Program-made: the position numbers and the translations under genes
Assembly (NCBI GenBank): GCA_050288425.1
Contig: JBNKDU010000147.1
Location: 1-64,000 of the forward strand
Direction: 5' to 3'
Source of the DNA: JARRKU01 sp050288425
GTDB lineage: Bacteria; Desulfobacterota; Desulfobacteria; Desulfobacterales; Desulfosarcinaceae
Length of the DNA stretch: 64,000 nt
Part shown: positions 36,304 to 45,176 of the stretch, piece after piece
How the letters are laid out: every line of letters starts with the position of its first letter
How positions within the stretch are numbered: the first letter of the stretch is position 1
The notes under the pieces: generated by a model
What the model was told of the DNA's origin: nothing
The model's database searches: none
What the model saw: only the letters and a program-made list of their open reading frames with translations

Positions 36304-36918
36304 TTACTGAGCCCACTTGAATTCCTTCTGAAGCGACTTCAAGGTTTCCTTGAGGCAAGCCTTGAGTGTGATGCCGACACCGTTTCCTTTTACGGCGCTG
36401 GCTTCAAACGAGGGCACCTTTAACTGTCGGTTCAAATCGCGTTCCATCAAATCGATGGGCATCAGGGGAATGCCTTGTTCCGAAAGATCGCGTTTGTTGT
36501 ATTGCATGACCAGGGGAACCTTGAAGATGCTTTTGCCGTATTCTTTCAAATTGGACTGCAAATCCTTTAGTGAGCCCATGTTCTTTTCGCGCCGGACCTC
36601 TAAAGAGTCTGCCACGAAAACGATTCCGTCGACGCCCCGCAATACCAGCTTGCGAGTGGAACTGTATTTGACCTGGCCTGGAACCGTATATAACTGGACC
36701 CGCACGTCACAGCCCCTGATTTGCCCCAAGCCCATGGGTAAAAAGTCGAAAAAAAGCGTGCGGTCCCCTTCCGTGTTGATAGAAACCATCTCGCCCTTTA
36801 CCTGCTTCTTGTACTGCGCAAAGATGTACTCCAGGTTCGTGGTTTTTCCGCACCGTCCAGGTCCGTAAAATACAATTTTGCACTCAATCAATCGCTTTTT
36901 TAAATTGAAAATCGCCAT
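36304..36918 (-). CDS. MglA-like small Ras-family GTPase
   Basis: 204 residues from the ATG at 36918 (homology starts there; the frame opens 18 codons earlier). G1 is YGPGRCGKTTN near residue 18, switch region INTEGDRTLFFDFLP near 48, G3 is TVPGQ with the Gln kept and the MglA-like Val-Pro, G4 is QYNKRDL near 140, and the SAK-like G5 is EASAVKGNG. The TLFFDFLP and YTVPGQ segments are diagnostic of MglA, the switch that sets cell polarity for gliding and type IV pili in Myxococcus. No mglB (Roadblock) gene lies in the window. The context with DUF4388/cNMP and PilZ proteins suggests a polarity or surface-motility switch. Confidence 0.9.
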   Translation of the reverse strand: MAIFNLKKRLIECKIVFYGPGRCGKTTNLEYIFAQYKKQVKGEMVSINTEGDRTLFFDFLPMGLGQIRGCDVRVQLYTVPGQVKYSSTRKLVLRGVDGIVFVADSLEVRREKNMGSLKDLQSNLKEYGKSIFKVPLVMQYNKRDLSEQGIPLMPIDLMERDLNRQLKVPSFEASAVKGNGVGITLKACLKETLKSLQKEFKWAQ

Positions 36919-37063
36919 AACCCAAGACTCCAAAGATGGCCTTTGAAAGTTGTTGTCTCTATGTTCCGCCAAAATGACGGCCTGCTAACTCTCTACTGCA
37001 TCGAAAGCTTTTCACGAAAAATCATGAAGTGGACGACCTCCATTGGCTCGATCATGCGTCCGA

Positions 37064-37999
37064 TCAGGAGCTCTTGATACGGATATCCAGGCAGTAGTCC
37101 CCTTGTTTGGGTCCTGATTTGATCTGCGTTTTCGATGAGACCACACCCAATCCATTAAAGATCGCAATGGGTGAATAAAATTGGATATCCTTTAATTCCA
37201 TGCCCGCTTTCAAATCTTCAATCAGACTCTGATCCTGTTTGGATATGATCAAGCTCAGCATGTTCCCGGATTGAAAGTTGACGTCGAACTCTACCATTTC
37301 CCCCTTGCGCGGACCGCTCTCAAAGGTGATGCCGATGGAAGTGATATCCAGAAATTCCTCATCGTTTTCATCTGACGCCGCCGCACCGGAATCCTGATCG
37401 AGCCCCATGGTTTCACCGGTTGACACAGGCTCGAGCAGGGGCACATTTACGCCTTTTTTATTCAAGGCATCCTCCAGATAGACCCGGACCAATTCCAACT
37501 GATTGGACTGAAATCGATTCTGGGAATGCCATTGATGATATTGGTTGACGGCCTCCTCGTGCGATCCTGCCGCCATGTGGCAGCGCAGGATGTTCTTGGC
37601 CACCTCCACTTTCAGGGCATCCTTTTCCAGAAGGGCATTCAACTCCGCAAGGGCCCTGTCGAACTGGCCGAACTTGGCCAGCGCCACCGCGCCTTCCAAA
37701 GCGGCAGCATCCTCATCCTTGTTTTCGGCAAATGCAAACAAATTCTTGATCAGGTCCTGGGCTTTTTTGGACAACTCCGGCGAACTGGGACCCTTTTCCA
37801 CCTTTTCCTTGGTGTGGTCCAAAGCTTGGATCTTCTCGCTGATGGCACTCAGCAAGCTCTTTTTGTTCTTCAGTCTGGGCAGAGAATCAACGAAATTCAG
37901 GGCGTCCTGGTACTTGTTGTAAGCTTCTGCGATCAATCCCTGGGAACGATAGATTTCCGCCTCCTGAAGCATCGATTTGAGTTGCTGCTTAATATTCAT
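37064..37999 (-). CDS. TPR-like protein with C-terminal beta domain, first gene of the MglA operon
   Basis: 311 residues. The first 60 residues are an amphipathic TPR-like pair (AEIYRSQGLIAEAYNKYQDA), with further TPR-like helices at about 95-165 (ALAKFGQFDRALAELNALLE, RCHMAAGSHEEAVNQYHQW). An acidic linker (about 195-215) leads to a C-terminal beta-rich domain (about 218-311) with ITFESGPRKGEMVEFDVNFQ and SGNMLSLIISKQD, a shape like PilZ-related barrels but without RxxxR. No signal peptide. It lies 145 bases upstream of the GTPase gene and is probably its partner or scaffold (inference). Confidence 0.6.
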   Translation of the reverse strand: MNIKQQLKSMLQEAEIYRSQGLIAEAYNKYQDALNFVDSLPRLKNKKSLLSAISEKIQALDHTKEKVEKGPSSPELSKKAQDLIKNLFAFAENKDEDAAALEGAVALAKFGQFDRALAELNALLEKDALKVEVAKNILRCHMAAGSHEEAVNQYHQWHSQNRFQSNQLELVRVYLEDALNKKGVNVPLLEPVSTGETMGLDQDSGAAASDENDEEFLDITSIGITFESGPRKGEMVEFDVNFQSGNMLSLIISKQDQSLIEDLKAGMELKDIQFYSPIAIFNGLGVVSSKTQIKSGPKQGDYCLDIRIKSS

Positions 38000-38135
38000 G
38001 AACGATCTCGTACATGATCAACGATTTAGGATGTTGTTGGTTCCCACGGATGAATACTCCAGGCGTTTCCATGGCCTTTCCGCCTGTCGGCCGAAGGGCT
38101 TTTTGAAACTCGACCTGTGCCGCGGGTCATGTTTC

Positions 38136-38164
38136 TTTTACCGTGCATGACAGGACCAAGTCAA
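38136..38164 (-). promoter_or_regulatory. Possible promoter of the TPR-MglA operon
   Basis: Minus strand TTGACT (38164-38159), 17 bases, GTAAAA (38141-38136). An AT-rich stretch lies directly upstream (plus-strand 38165-38190), as expected of an UP element. The leader would be about 130 bases. Confidence 0.35.
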
Positions 38165-38297
38165 TATTTAATAGTTATTTAAATAAGCTACCTGGATGCC
38201 GTATGGATGCCGGTGTCGTTGCCGGCATTGACCCGGCCTGCCGCTCGGCGACGCGAAAAAGGCGATCCGCGCCCACTCCGACAGACCGGTTTCACGG

Positions 38298-38326
38298 TTG
38301 ACACCCTATAGTGCTTGTGGCAAAAT
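38298..38326 (+). promoter_or_regulatory. Sigma-70-type promoter of mdh
   Basis: TTGACA (38298-38303), exactly 17 bases, CAAAAT (38321-38326). The expected start near 38333 leaves a leader of about 70 bases before the mdh ATG at 38404, which has AGGAG eight bases upstream. Confidence 0.6.
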
Positions 38327-38403
38327 TTTTTCCCTTCTTTTGCCTTGGGAGATCGTTCCTCGAAACGATTTCATTCCACAAACGCCAACCTAGGAGACCT
38401 TCA

Positions 38404-39381
38404 ATGAATGCACCCGTTCGAGTCACCGTCACCGGAGCGGCCGGCCAGATCAGCTACTCCATCATTTTCCGTATCGCCAACGGCGATATGTTCGGCAAAG
38501 ACCAGCCCGTCATCCTGCAATTGCTCGAAATTCCACCGGCCATGGGCGCGCTCAACGGCGTTGTCATGGAGCTCAAGGATTGTGCATTTCCGCTCGTTGC
38601 CGGCGTGGTCGCCACCGATGATCCCAACATTGCCTTCAAGGAAGCCGACTACGCGGTATTGATCGGCGCACGCCCCCGCGGTCCGGGAATGGAACGATCC
38701 GATCTGCTCAAGGCCAACGCGGAAATCTTTTCCGTTCAGGGAAAGGCACTCAATGACCATGCCAATCCAAACGTCAAAATCCTGGTGGTGGGCAACCCGG
38801 CCAACACCAATGCCCTGATCACCCTGAAAAACGCGCCCGACCTGAATCCCAGGAACATAACCGCCATGATGCGTCTGGATCACAATCGCGCCTTATCCCA
38901 ACTGGCGGAAAAGACCGACAGCAAAACCACCCGAATCGATAAAATGGTCGTCTGGGGCAACCACAGCACCACCCAATATCCCGATATCAGTTACGCAACC
39001 GTGGATGGCAAGCCGGCCAGTGACCTGGTGGACAATGCATGGCGCAACGACAACTTTATTCCCACGGTGCAAAAACGGGGGGCGGCGATTATCCAAGCGC
39101 GGGGTGCCTCCAGCGCCGCCTCGGCCGCCTCGGCCGCCATCGATCATATGCGTGACTGGGCCCTCGGCAGCAATGGCAAGTGGGTCAGCATGGGAGTGTA
39201 CAGCCGGGGCAACTCCTACGATATCGACGAGGACATCATTTTTTCCTTTCCGATCATCTGTGAAAGCGGCCAATGGAAAGAAATCAGCGGCCTTGAAGTC
39301 AGCGAGGCCAGCCGGGACCGGCTGACTGTGACGGAAAAGGAATTGTTGAGCGAAAAGGCAGCCATCGCCGATCTGCTATAA
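38404..39381 (+). CDS. mdh: NAD-dependent malate dehydrogenase
   Basis: 325 residues of the LDH/MDH superfamily, the dimeric (cytosolic) MDH subgroup. Visible motifs are VTGAAGQISYSIIFRIA near residue 7 (Rossmann loop), GARPRGPGMERSDLL near 87 (mobile loop; RPRGPGMERSDLL contains the substrate Arg pair), VVGNPANTNALI near 127, MMRLDHNRALSQLA near 154 with substrate Arg, and the catalytic His in WGNHSTTQYPD near 183. It interconverts malate and oxaloacetate in the citric acid cycle. AGGAG precedes the ATG at 38404; the upstream extension of the frame is not credible. A bidirectional terminator follows. Confidence 0.94.
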   Translation: MNAPVRVTVTGAAGQISYSIIFRIANGDMFGKDQPVILQLLEIPPAMGALNGVVMELKDCAFPLVAGVVATDDPNIAFKEADYAVLIGARPRGPGMERSDLLKANAEIFSVQGKALNDHANPNVKILVVGNPANTNALITLKNAPDLNPRNITAMMRLDHNRALSQLAEKTDSKTTRIDKMVVWGNHSTTQYPDISYATVDGKPASDLVDNAWRNDNFIPTVQKRGAAIIQARGASSAASAASAAIDHMRDWALGSNGKWVSMGVYSRGNSYDIDEDIIFSFPIICESGQWKEISGLEVSEASRDRLTVTEKELLSEKAAIADLL

Positions 39382-39403
39382 GTCGAAATCGCCATCCATA
39401 ACG

Positions 39404-39433
39404 AATGGGGATGCCCATCCGGGCATCCCCATT
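39404..39433. terminator. Bidirectional terminator between mdh and uvrC
   Basis: AATGGGGATGCCC (39404-39416) and GGGCATCCCCATT (39421-39433) form a perfect 13-bp stem with a four-base loop ATCC, ending TTTT on the plus strand. It sits 22 bases after the mdh stop and 15 bases after the leftward uvrC stop, so it serves both convergent genes. Confidence 0.85.
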
Positions 39434-39447
39434 TTGATTTTGAACGA

Positions 39448-41313
39448 TCAGGAAGGTCCTTTCCGGATTTTGGCGAGTTCCGACTGGATGGTCTTTGCCA
39501 GTGTCTGGGTGATGCCGGGCAATTGCTGAAGATCTTGCAGACTGGCGGCTTCGATGGAAGCGACACTGCCGAACCGCGTGAGCAACTGTTTTTTGCGCTG
39601 CGGCCCGACTCCCGGAATCCGGTCCAGTACCGATACCAGAGACGCCGAACCCCGACGCTTGCGTTGATAGGATATGGCGGCTCGGTGGGCCTCATCCCGA
39701 ATGCGTTGCAGAAAGAGCAGCAAATCGGCCTGTTTGCCGAACTGAACCGGATTGAGCCGGTACGGAAGGTAGATTTTATCGGCGGTTTCCCCCTGGGATT
39801 CATCCTTCTTGGCAATGGCGGCCACGCCGAATCGATTGTTCAGCCCCAAGCGCTCCAGAACCGCCAGGGCCACATTCAACTGTCCCTTGCCGCCGTCCAC
39901 CAATAATAAATCCGGCAGCGGCGCATCCTTCGATGACTTGCCGAATCTGCGCTGCAACACCTCTTCCATGCCTTCGTAATCGTCATGACGCGCGCTTTTT
40001 ATCAGCCGATAGCGTCGGTAGCCATCGCCAAAGGGACGGCCCCTTTGAAATACCACCATGGCCGCCACCTGATGGGTGCCAAACAGGTTGGAATTGTCGA
40101 AACACTCGATCCGCATTGGAGAACGATCGAGCCGCAGCTTCTTTTGCAGACGATCCAGCAGTTCCATTTGCAAGGCATCTCCATCGGCGACCCGTTTCAG
40201 CACCTCCCGGGCATTCTCCATGGCCATGTCGACCAGTCGGGCCTTTTGCCCCCTTTGCGGCCGGTGAAGGCGAACCTGGGTGCCGCGAATTTCGCTGAGA
40301 CGCTCCTGGACATATTGCCGGTTGGCGGGAAGTTCGCTGACCAGTATCTCGGCGGGGATCTCCTGCCGGATCGCGTACAATTGCTGAATGAATTGATTCA
40401 TCTGCACATCGGTCGATCCGACGGCGGACTCGAAAAAATACGGCCGGCTGCCCAGCAGGAAACCTCCGCGGACCCTGAGCATTACGGCAATGGAGGTCTC
40501 CGCTTCACTCATCAGGGCAACCACATCCCGATCCTTCAGGTCTGTGGTTACCATCACCTGCCTCTCCAGGGTCTTTTCGAGGGCAAACATTTTATCGCGC
40601 AGGGAGGCCGCCTTTTCGAAATTCTGCTCCCGGGCGGCATCCTGCATCTCCTTCTTGATCTTGCGAATCAGCTCCGGGGTACGACCGCGCAAAAAGGCGA
40701 TCACTTCGTCGACGATCCCTTTGTATACTTCCGGAGCCACGTCCTGGGTGCAGGGCGCCAGACAGAGTCCCAGTTGGTAGTTCAAACACGGACGTGTCCG
40801 ACCGTGAAAGGTCGTGCTGTTGCATTTGCGCAACTTGAAGGTTTTATGAATGAATTTCAGGGTCTGGCGCACCGCCGCGCTTGACGCATAGGGGCCGAAA
40901 TAGAGCGCGCCGTCATTCTTGATTCTGCGCACGATATTCAGATCCGGAAACGGCTGGCTCAAATCGAGCCTCAGGGAGGGATAACGCTTGTCATCCTTGA
41001 GCACCACATTGTATCGCGGCCGATGCTTCTTGATCAGGTTGGATTCTAAAATGAAGGCTTCTTTCTCGGTACGCGTCAGGATGGTTTCCAGCCTGGCCAC
41101 CTTGCTCACCAGCACCCTGGTTTTGGGATCCAGGGGTCGCCGGGATTGGAAATAGGTTTGCACGCGCTTTTTCAGGTCCCGCGCCTTTCCGATATACAGG
41201 ATGCGTCCATTCGCATTCATAAATAGATAGACCCCTGGCGCTTTGGCAATGCCGGCCACTTGTCGCCGTAAAGTCTCCGGATAGGCAGTCTGGGCGGGTG
41301 ATGTTTTGTCCAT
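39448..41313 (-). CDS. uvrC: Excinuclease ABC subunit C
   Basis: 621 residues from the ATG at 41313. The GIY-YIG nuclease domain is at the N-terminus (APGVYLFM, then ILYIGKARDLKKRV), followed by a Cys-containing region (LNYQLGLCLAPCTQ near residue 150), the UVR motif (NFEKAASLRDKMFALEKTLE near 205), the RNase H-like second nuclease (DNSNLFGTHQVAAMVVF, DLLLVDGGKGQL) and two C-terminal helix-hairpin-helix motifs (LDRIPGVGPQRKKQLL, LQQLPGITQTLAKTI). It makes the two incisions in nucleotide excision repair. The ATG lies one base after the uvrB stop, so uvrB and uvrC are coupled. Confidence 0.95.
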   Translation of the reverse strand: MDKTSPAQTAYPETLRRQVAGIAKAPGVYLFMNANGRILYIGKARDLKKRVQTYFQSRRPLDPKTRVLVSKVARLETILTRTEKEAFILESNLIKKHRPRYNVVLKDDKRYPSLRLDLSQPFPDLNIVRRIKNDGALYFGPYASSAAVRQTLKFIHKTFKLRKCNSTTFHGRTRPCLNYQLGLCLAPCTQDVAPEVYKGIVDEVIAFLRGRTPELIRKIKKEMQDAAREQNFEKAASLRDKMFALEKTLERQVMVTTDLKDRDVVALMSEAETSIAVMLRVRGGFLLGSRPYFFESAVGSTDVQMNQFIQQLYAIRQEIPAEILVSELPANRQYVQERLSEIRGTQVRLHRPQRGQKARLVDMAMENAREVLKRVADGDALQMELLDRLQKKLRLDRSPMRIECFDNSNLFGTHQVAAMVVFQRGRPFGDGYRRYRLIKSARHDDYEGMEEVLQRRFGKSSKDAPLPDLLLVDGGKGQLNVALAVLERLGLNNRFGVAAIAKKDESQGETADKIYLPYRLNPVQFGKQADLLLFLQRIRDEAHRAAISYQRKRRGSASLVSVLDRIPGVGPQRKKQLLTRFGSVASIEAASLQDLQQLPGITQTLAKTIQSELAKIRKGPS

Positions 41314-41314
41314 G

Positions 41315-43327
41315 CTATTGCTCGAACACGATGCGTTCCCGCAGGCGCTTGATTTTGTCACGCAGGTCGGCAGCCTTCTCGAATTCCAGGTCCCGCGCCG
41401 CCTGCAGCATCTCGGCTTCCAATTCGGCGACGGTGCGGTCGATTTTATCCGGATCGCGGTAATCCGCCTCCGGCTGGGAGACGTCGTTGAAATCCGATGC
41501 GGACGCTTCTTCGTACAGGTTGTCGAACACCTGCCGGACCTCCTTGCGGATGGAGGTCGGTACGATATGGTGGGCCTGGTTATAGAGATGTTGAATCTGC
41601 CGACGACGGTCGGCCTCCTCCATGGCCCGGGTCATGGAAGGGGTCACGGAATCGGCGTAGAGAACCACCCGGCCATTGACATTCCTGGCGGCCCGGCCGA
41701 AGGTCTGGATCAACGACCGCGTCGAACGCAGAAATCCTTCCTTGTCCGCGTCCAGTATCGCCACCAGGGAGACCTCGGGGATGTCCAGCCCTTCCCGGAG
41801 CAGGTTGATCCCCACCAGGACATCGAACTGACCGGCGCGCAGATCCTGGATTATATCCATCCTTTCCAGAGTGGAAATATCCGAATGCAGGTACCGGATG
41901 GCCACGCCCAGATCGGCGTAATACTCCGTCAAATCCTCTGCCATGCGTTTGGTCAACGTGGTGACCAGAACGCGCTCCCCTCGCTCGATGCTTTGGATGA
42001 TTTCCTGATGGAGATCGTCTACCTGGTTGCCCGCGGACTTCACCTGGATCGCCGGATCGATCAGGCCCGTTGGTCTGACGATCTGCTCCACCAGGCTGCC
42101 ATCGGCCTTCTCGATTTCATAATCTGCCGGGGTGGCCGATACGTAGATGACTTGTGGCGCACGGGCTTGCCATTCATCGAATCGCAACGGCCGATTGTCC
42201 AGTGCCGACGGCAGACGGAAACCGTAGCGAACCAGGGTCTCCTTGCGGGACCGGTCGCCCTTGTACATCGCCCGGATCTGGGGGATACCGATGTGGCTCT
42301 CGTCGATGAACATCAGAAAGTCGTCGGGAAAATAGTCCAGCAGCGTGGGCGGCGGTTCGCCCGGCGCCCTGGCGGTGAGATGCCGGGAATAATTTTCGAT
42401 CCCGTTGCAATATCCCAGCTCCTGAATCATCTCCAGATCGAACCGGGTGCGCTCTTCCAGGCGTTGGGCCTCGATCAGCCGGTTTTCCGTGCGCAGCCGA
42501 TCGACTTCGACCTTGAGTTCGTCCATGATGGTCTGCATGGCCCTTTTCAAGGTTGTGCGCGTGGTGACATAGTGGCTGGCCGGAAACACCGTGGTCGCCT
42601 GCAGGGATTTACGGGAAATCCCCCGCAAAGGATCGATTTCGGCGATGGCGTCGATGGTGTCGCCGAAGAAGTCGATGCGCAGCGCCGTGCTCTCCTCGTA
42701 AGCCGGGAATATTTCCACCCGGTCGCCACGCACGCGAAATGTGCCGCGGTGAAAATCCAAATCGTTGCGCTGATATTGCATGGCCACGAGATCGCGCAAC
42801 AAACTTTCCCTGGAAAGATCCTGGTCCAGGGACAAATCGACGCGCATCTCCAGGTAATCCTCCGGTGCCCCCAAACCGAAAATGCACGACACGCTGGCAA
42901 CCACCAGCACATCGCGCCGTGATAGCACCGAACGGGTAGCCGAATGGCGCATCTTATCGATCATCTCGTTGATGGAGGAGTCTTTCTGAATATAGGTATC
43001 GGTGGTGGGGATATACGCTTCCGGTTGGTAATAGTCGTAATAGCTGACGAAATATTCGACGGCGTTTTCAGGAAAGAGCTGTCTGAATTCCTGGTAAAGC
43101 TGGGCGGCGAGTGTCTTATTGGGTGCAATGACCAGGGACGGTCGGTTGGTTTGGGCGACCACCTGGGCCATGGTGAACGTCTTTCCCGAACCGGTGACCC
43201 CTAGCAGCACCTGATGGGAATGCCCCTCTTCGACCCCCTTGCAAAGTGCATCGATGGCCCTGGGCTGATCCCCCTTGGGTGAGAACTCGGAAACCAGATG
43301 AAATCGTTCCATTGCAACCGTCGCCAT
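41315..43327 (-). CDS. uvrB: Excinuclease ABC subunit B
   Basis: 670 residues, standard length. Helicase motifs: LLGVTGSGKTFTMAQV near residue 42, the beta-hairpin region YYDYYQPEAYIP near 96, DESHI near 340, VTTLTKRMAEDLT near 445, GINLLREGLDIPEV near 508, and QTFGRAARNVNG near 545. The C-terminal UVR motif LEFEKAADLRDKIKRLRE binds UvrC. It verifies damage after UvrA loading. The start at 43327 (MATVAMERF) has an internal ATG at 43312 as an alternative. It is the first gene of the uvrBC pair; ispF lies 126 bases upstream on the same strand. Confidence 0.95.
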   Translation of the reverse strand: MATVAMERFHLVSEFSPKGDQPRAIDALCKGVEEGHSHQVLLGVTGSGKTFTMAQVVAQTNRPSLVIAPNKTLAAQLYQEFRQLFPENAVEYFVSYYDYYQPEAYIPTTDTYIQKDSSINEMIDKMRHSATRSVLSRRDVLVVASVSCIFGLGAPEDYLEMRVDLSLDQDLSRESLLRDLVAMQYQRNDLDFHRGTFRVRGDRVEIFPAYEESTALRIDFFGDTIDAIAEIDPLRGISRKSLQATTVFPASHYVTTRTTLKRAMQTIMDELKVEVDRLRTENRLIEAQRLEERTRFDLEMIQELGYCNGIENYSRHLTARAPGEPPPTLLDYFPDDFLMFIDESHIGIPQIRAMYKGDRSRKETLVRYGFRLPSALDNRPLRFDEWQARAPQVIYVSATPADYEIEKADGSLVEQIVRPTGLIDPAIQVKSAGNQVDDLHQEIIQSIERGERVLVTTLTKRMAEDLTEYYADLGVAIRYLHSDISTLERMDIIQDLRAGQFDVLVGINLLREGLDIPEVSLVAILDADKEGFLRSTRSLIQTFGRAARNVNGRVVLYADSVTPSMTRAMEEADRRRQIQHLYNQAHHIVPTSIRKEVRQVFDNLYEEASASDFNDVSQPEADYRDPDKIDRTVAELEAEMLQAARDLEFEKAADLRDKIKRLRERIVFEQ

Positions 43328-43453
43328 ATTTCCCTGTGTTGGATATTGCGTGACCCGTCACGCGATCAATTACAATGGCGGTGTCACGTTGTCCCCACCG
43401 CCAAAGAAAAATTAAGGTACTTCGGCTGAATTGCAAACCAGGCCCGGCCCGGA

Positions 43454-43927
43454 CTAGATCGATTCGATCAACACGGCGCAGTGCGCCGCCATCCCCTCGC
43501 CACGGCCCACGACTCCCAACCCTTCGGTAGTGGTCGCCTTGATGTTGATCCGATCGACCGTAACATCGAGGGCCTTCGCCAGGTTTTGTTCCATCTCCCT
43601 GCGGAACGGTTGCAGTTTGGGCGCCTGGGCCAGAATCGTCGCATCCATGTTCTCCAGGCGAAACCCATGGCGGAGCACCATGGTATGGCATCGTTCGAGA
43701 AGTTCGATGCTGTAGATGTCCCGAAACGCATCGTCATTGTCAGGAAAATGGCATCCCAGGTCACCCAAGCCGGCGGCACCCAGCAAGGCGTCGCAGGCTG
43801 CGTGGACCAGCACGTCGGCATCGGAATGACCGAACAAACCCTTTTCAAACGGAATGGTCACGCCTCCCAGGATCAGGCGGCGTCCCGACTGCAGACGATG
43901 AACATCATAGCCAAAACCGATTCGCAT
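43454..43927 (-). CDS. ispF: 2-C-methyl-D-erythritol 2,4-cyclodiphosphate synthase
   Basis: 157 residues, full length. GYDVHRL near residue 6 gives the first metal ligands (Asp8, His10), HSDADVLVHAACDALLGAAG near 34 the flexible loop and the third zinc His, LGCHFPDND near 57 the substrate loop, and KATTTEGLGVVGRGEG near 129 the CDP-binding end. It makes the cyclic diphosphate intermediate of the MEP isoprenoid pathway. No ispD is adjacent. The adenylate cyclase gene lies 31 bases upstream on the same strand, probably by chance of gene order. Confidence 0.94.
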   Translation of the reverse strand: MRIGFGYDVHRLQSGRRLILGGVTIPFEKGLFGHSDADVLVHAACDALLGAAGLGDLGCHFPDNDDAFRDIYSIELLERCHTMVLRHGFRLENMDATILAQAPKLQPFRREMEQNLAKALDVTVDRINIKATTTEGLGVVGRGEGMAAHCAVLIESI

Positions 43928-43958
43928 ATGACAATTCCCCTTGGGGTTATGCCGAAGG

Positions 43959-44900
43959 TCAGATCAACGTCTTTTTGCCCCGCACGGTGAAGGCTTTGAT
44001 ATCGTACGGTTGGCCCTTGGCATTGACTGGCTGACGAGGCTTGGTGCGGAACTCGTTGCGTACAATAAAATGAGTATACTCCGAGATGATGATCTCTCCG
44101 GGTTTCGCCGCCGCGCAAAGCCGTGAGGCAATGTTGACCGTATCGCCGATAACCGAATAGCTCATGGTGCGATGCGATCCGATGTAGCCGGCCACTACCT
44201 CGCCGGTGTTGATACCGATGCCGATTTCGATGGGTGCCTCCCCCTTCGACATGCGGATGTAGTTGAATTCCTCCAGGGCCAGGTGGATATCCAACGCCGC
44301 CCTGACCGCGCGGTGGGGGTCGTCGGAATGAACGATCGGCGCCCCCCAGATCACCATGATCCCGTCGCCGATAAACTTGTCCACGGTGCCCTCATGGCGA
44401 AAGATGGTGTCCACCAGGATCTCGTAATAGTCGTTCAACAACTGCAACACCTGCGAAGCCTCGTTGTCCGCGCTAAGTTTGGTAAAACCGCGTATATCGA
44501 CGAACATGACCGTGGCCGTGCGCTTTTTGCCGCCTTTTTCCACCGTAAGCTGACCGTTGACCACCATCTCGGCCAGGTCCGGAGAGAGGAGTCGACTGAA
44601 TTTCTCGCGGGTGGCGGCATCCCGTTCCATCTTCTCGGCGGCCGCCTTGCGCTCGTTGATGGTGAACTGGGCATGGGAACCGAAAATGGCGAACATGCAG
44701 AGAACGATGATACGCCCCCAGATATTGTCCAATTCGATGCCCAAAACTTTTTCCAGAAAATGGTCATAGGATAGAAATAAGGACAGAAAGGAATCCAGCA
44801 GCCAATAGATCAACGCCAGACCGAACCCGATGAGAACCATGTGATCCGTGATGGCGGACATACCGGTCAAATTCTTGGATTTGGATGATCGTGTATCCAT
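43959..44900 (-). CDS. Membrane-bound class III adenylate cyclase
   Basis: 313 residues from the ATG at 44900. Two transmembrane helices (about 20-43 and 62-78) and a short linker precede the cyclase homology domain (about 115-310). Metal-binding Asp135 (FVDIRGFTK) and Asp179 (KFIGDGIMVIWGAP) are present, Lys175 fits adenine recognition, and the IGINTGEVVAGYIG and YSVIGDTVNIASRL segments supply the transition-state Asn and Arg. All catalytic residues are kept, so cAMP production is expected. There is no HAMP or sensor domain. Possible readers are the cNMP-domain proteins at 27573 and 35121 (inference). Confidence 0.88.
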   Translation of the reverse strand: MDTRSSKSKNLTGMSAITDHMVLIGFGLALIYWLLDSFLSLFLSYDHFLEKVLGIELDNIWGRIIVLCMFAIFGSHAQFTINERKAAAEKMERDAATREKFSRLLSPDLAEMVVNGQLTVEKGGKKRTATVMFVDIRGFTKLSADNEASQVLQLLNDYYEILVDTIFRHEGTVDKFIGDGIMVIWGAPIVHSDDPHRAVRAALDIHLALEEFNYIRMSKGEAPIEIGIGINTGEVVAGYIGSHRTMSYSVIGDTVNIASRLCAAAKPGEIIISEYTHFIVRNEFRTKPRQPVNAKGQPYDIKAFTVRGKKTLI

Positions 44901-45176
44901 AATACCCGCTTCGGATCGAAGCCTACGCGTCAAGCTGAGAAGTTCATGTCCCGGCCGATGGCTGCTGCAGATGCAGGACTTCGAACAATATCATCCCCCC
45001 AGTCTCCAATTCAAGCCGCTTCTTCCATGTCCTGCCGATACCGCCCGGTGGTCTCCCGGGTCGATGGTCCGTTTTCGCGGTTGTCCGCCCGGAAGACCGA
45101 ACCGGGTTATTATCAAAAATACCAGTATGTAAAGCACCCTCCGGGCCGCATTAGACCTTGACAAATCAAGGCCTTT

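Larger units (their letters stand above)
38000..38403. other. Divergent intergenic region, TPR/MglA operon versus mdh
   Basis: About 400 bases. It contains a good promoter for mdh (38298-38326) and a weaker leftward one (38136-38164). Near 38164-38195 a run of AT with TTAAATAATAA-like repeats suggests an upstream activating (UP-like) or regulator-binding segment. No gene is supported; the frame upstream of mdh has poor composition. Confidence 0.5.

Noticed and set aside
45158..45163. TTGACA before the PilM-PilN gene as a -35 box
   Set aside because: No -10 follows at the right distance, and the start codon itself would fall in the spacer.
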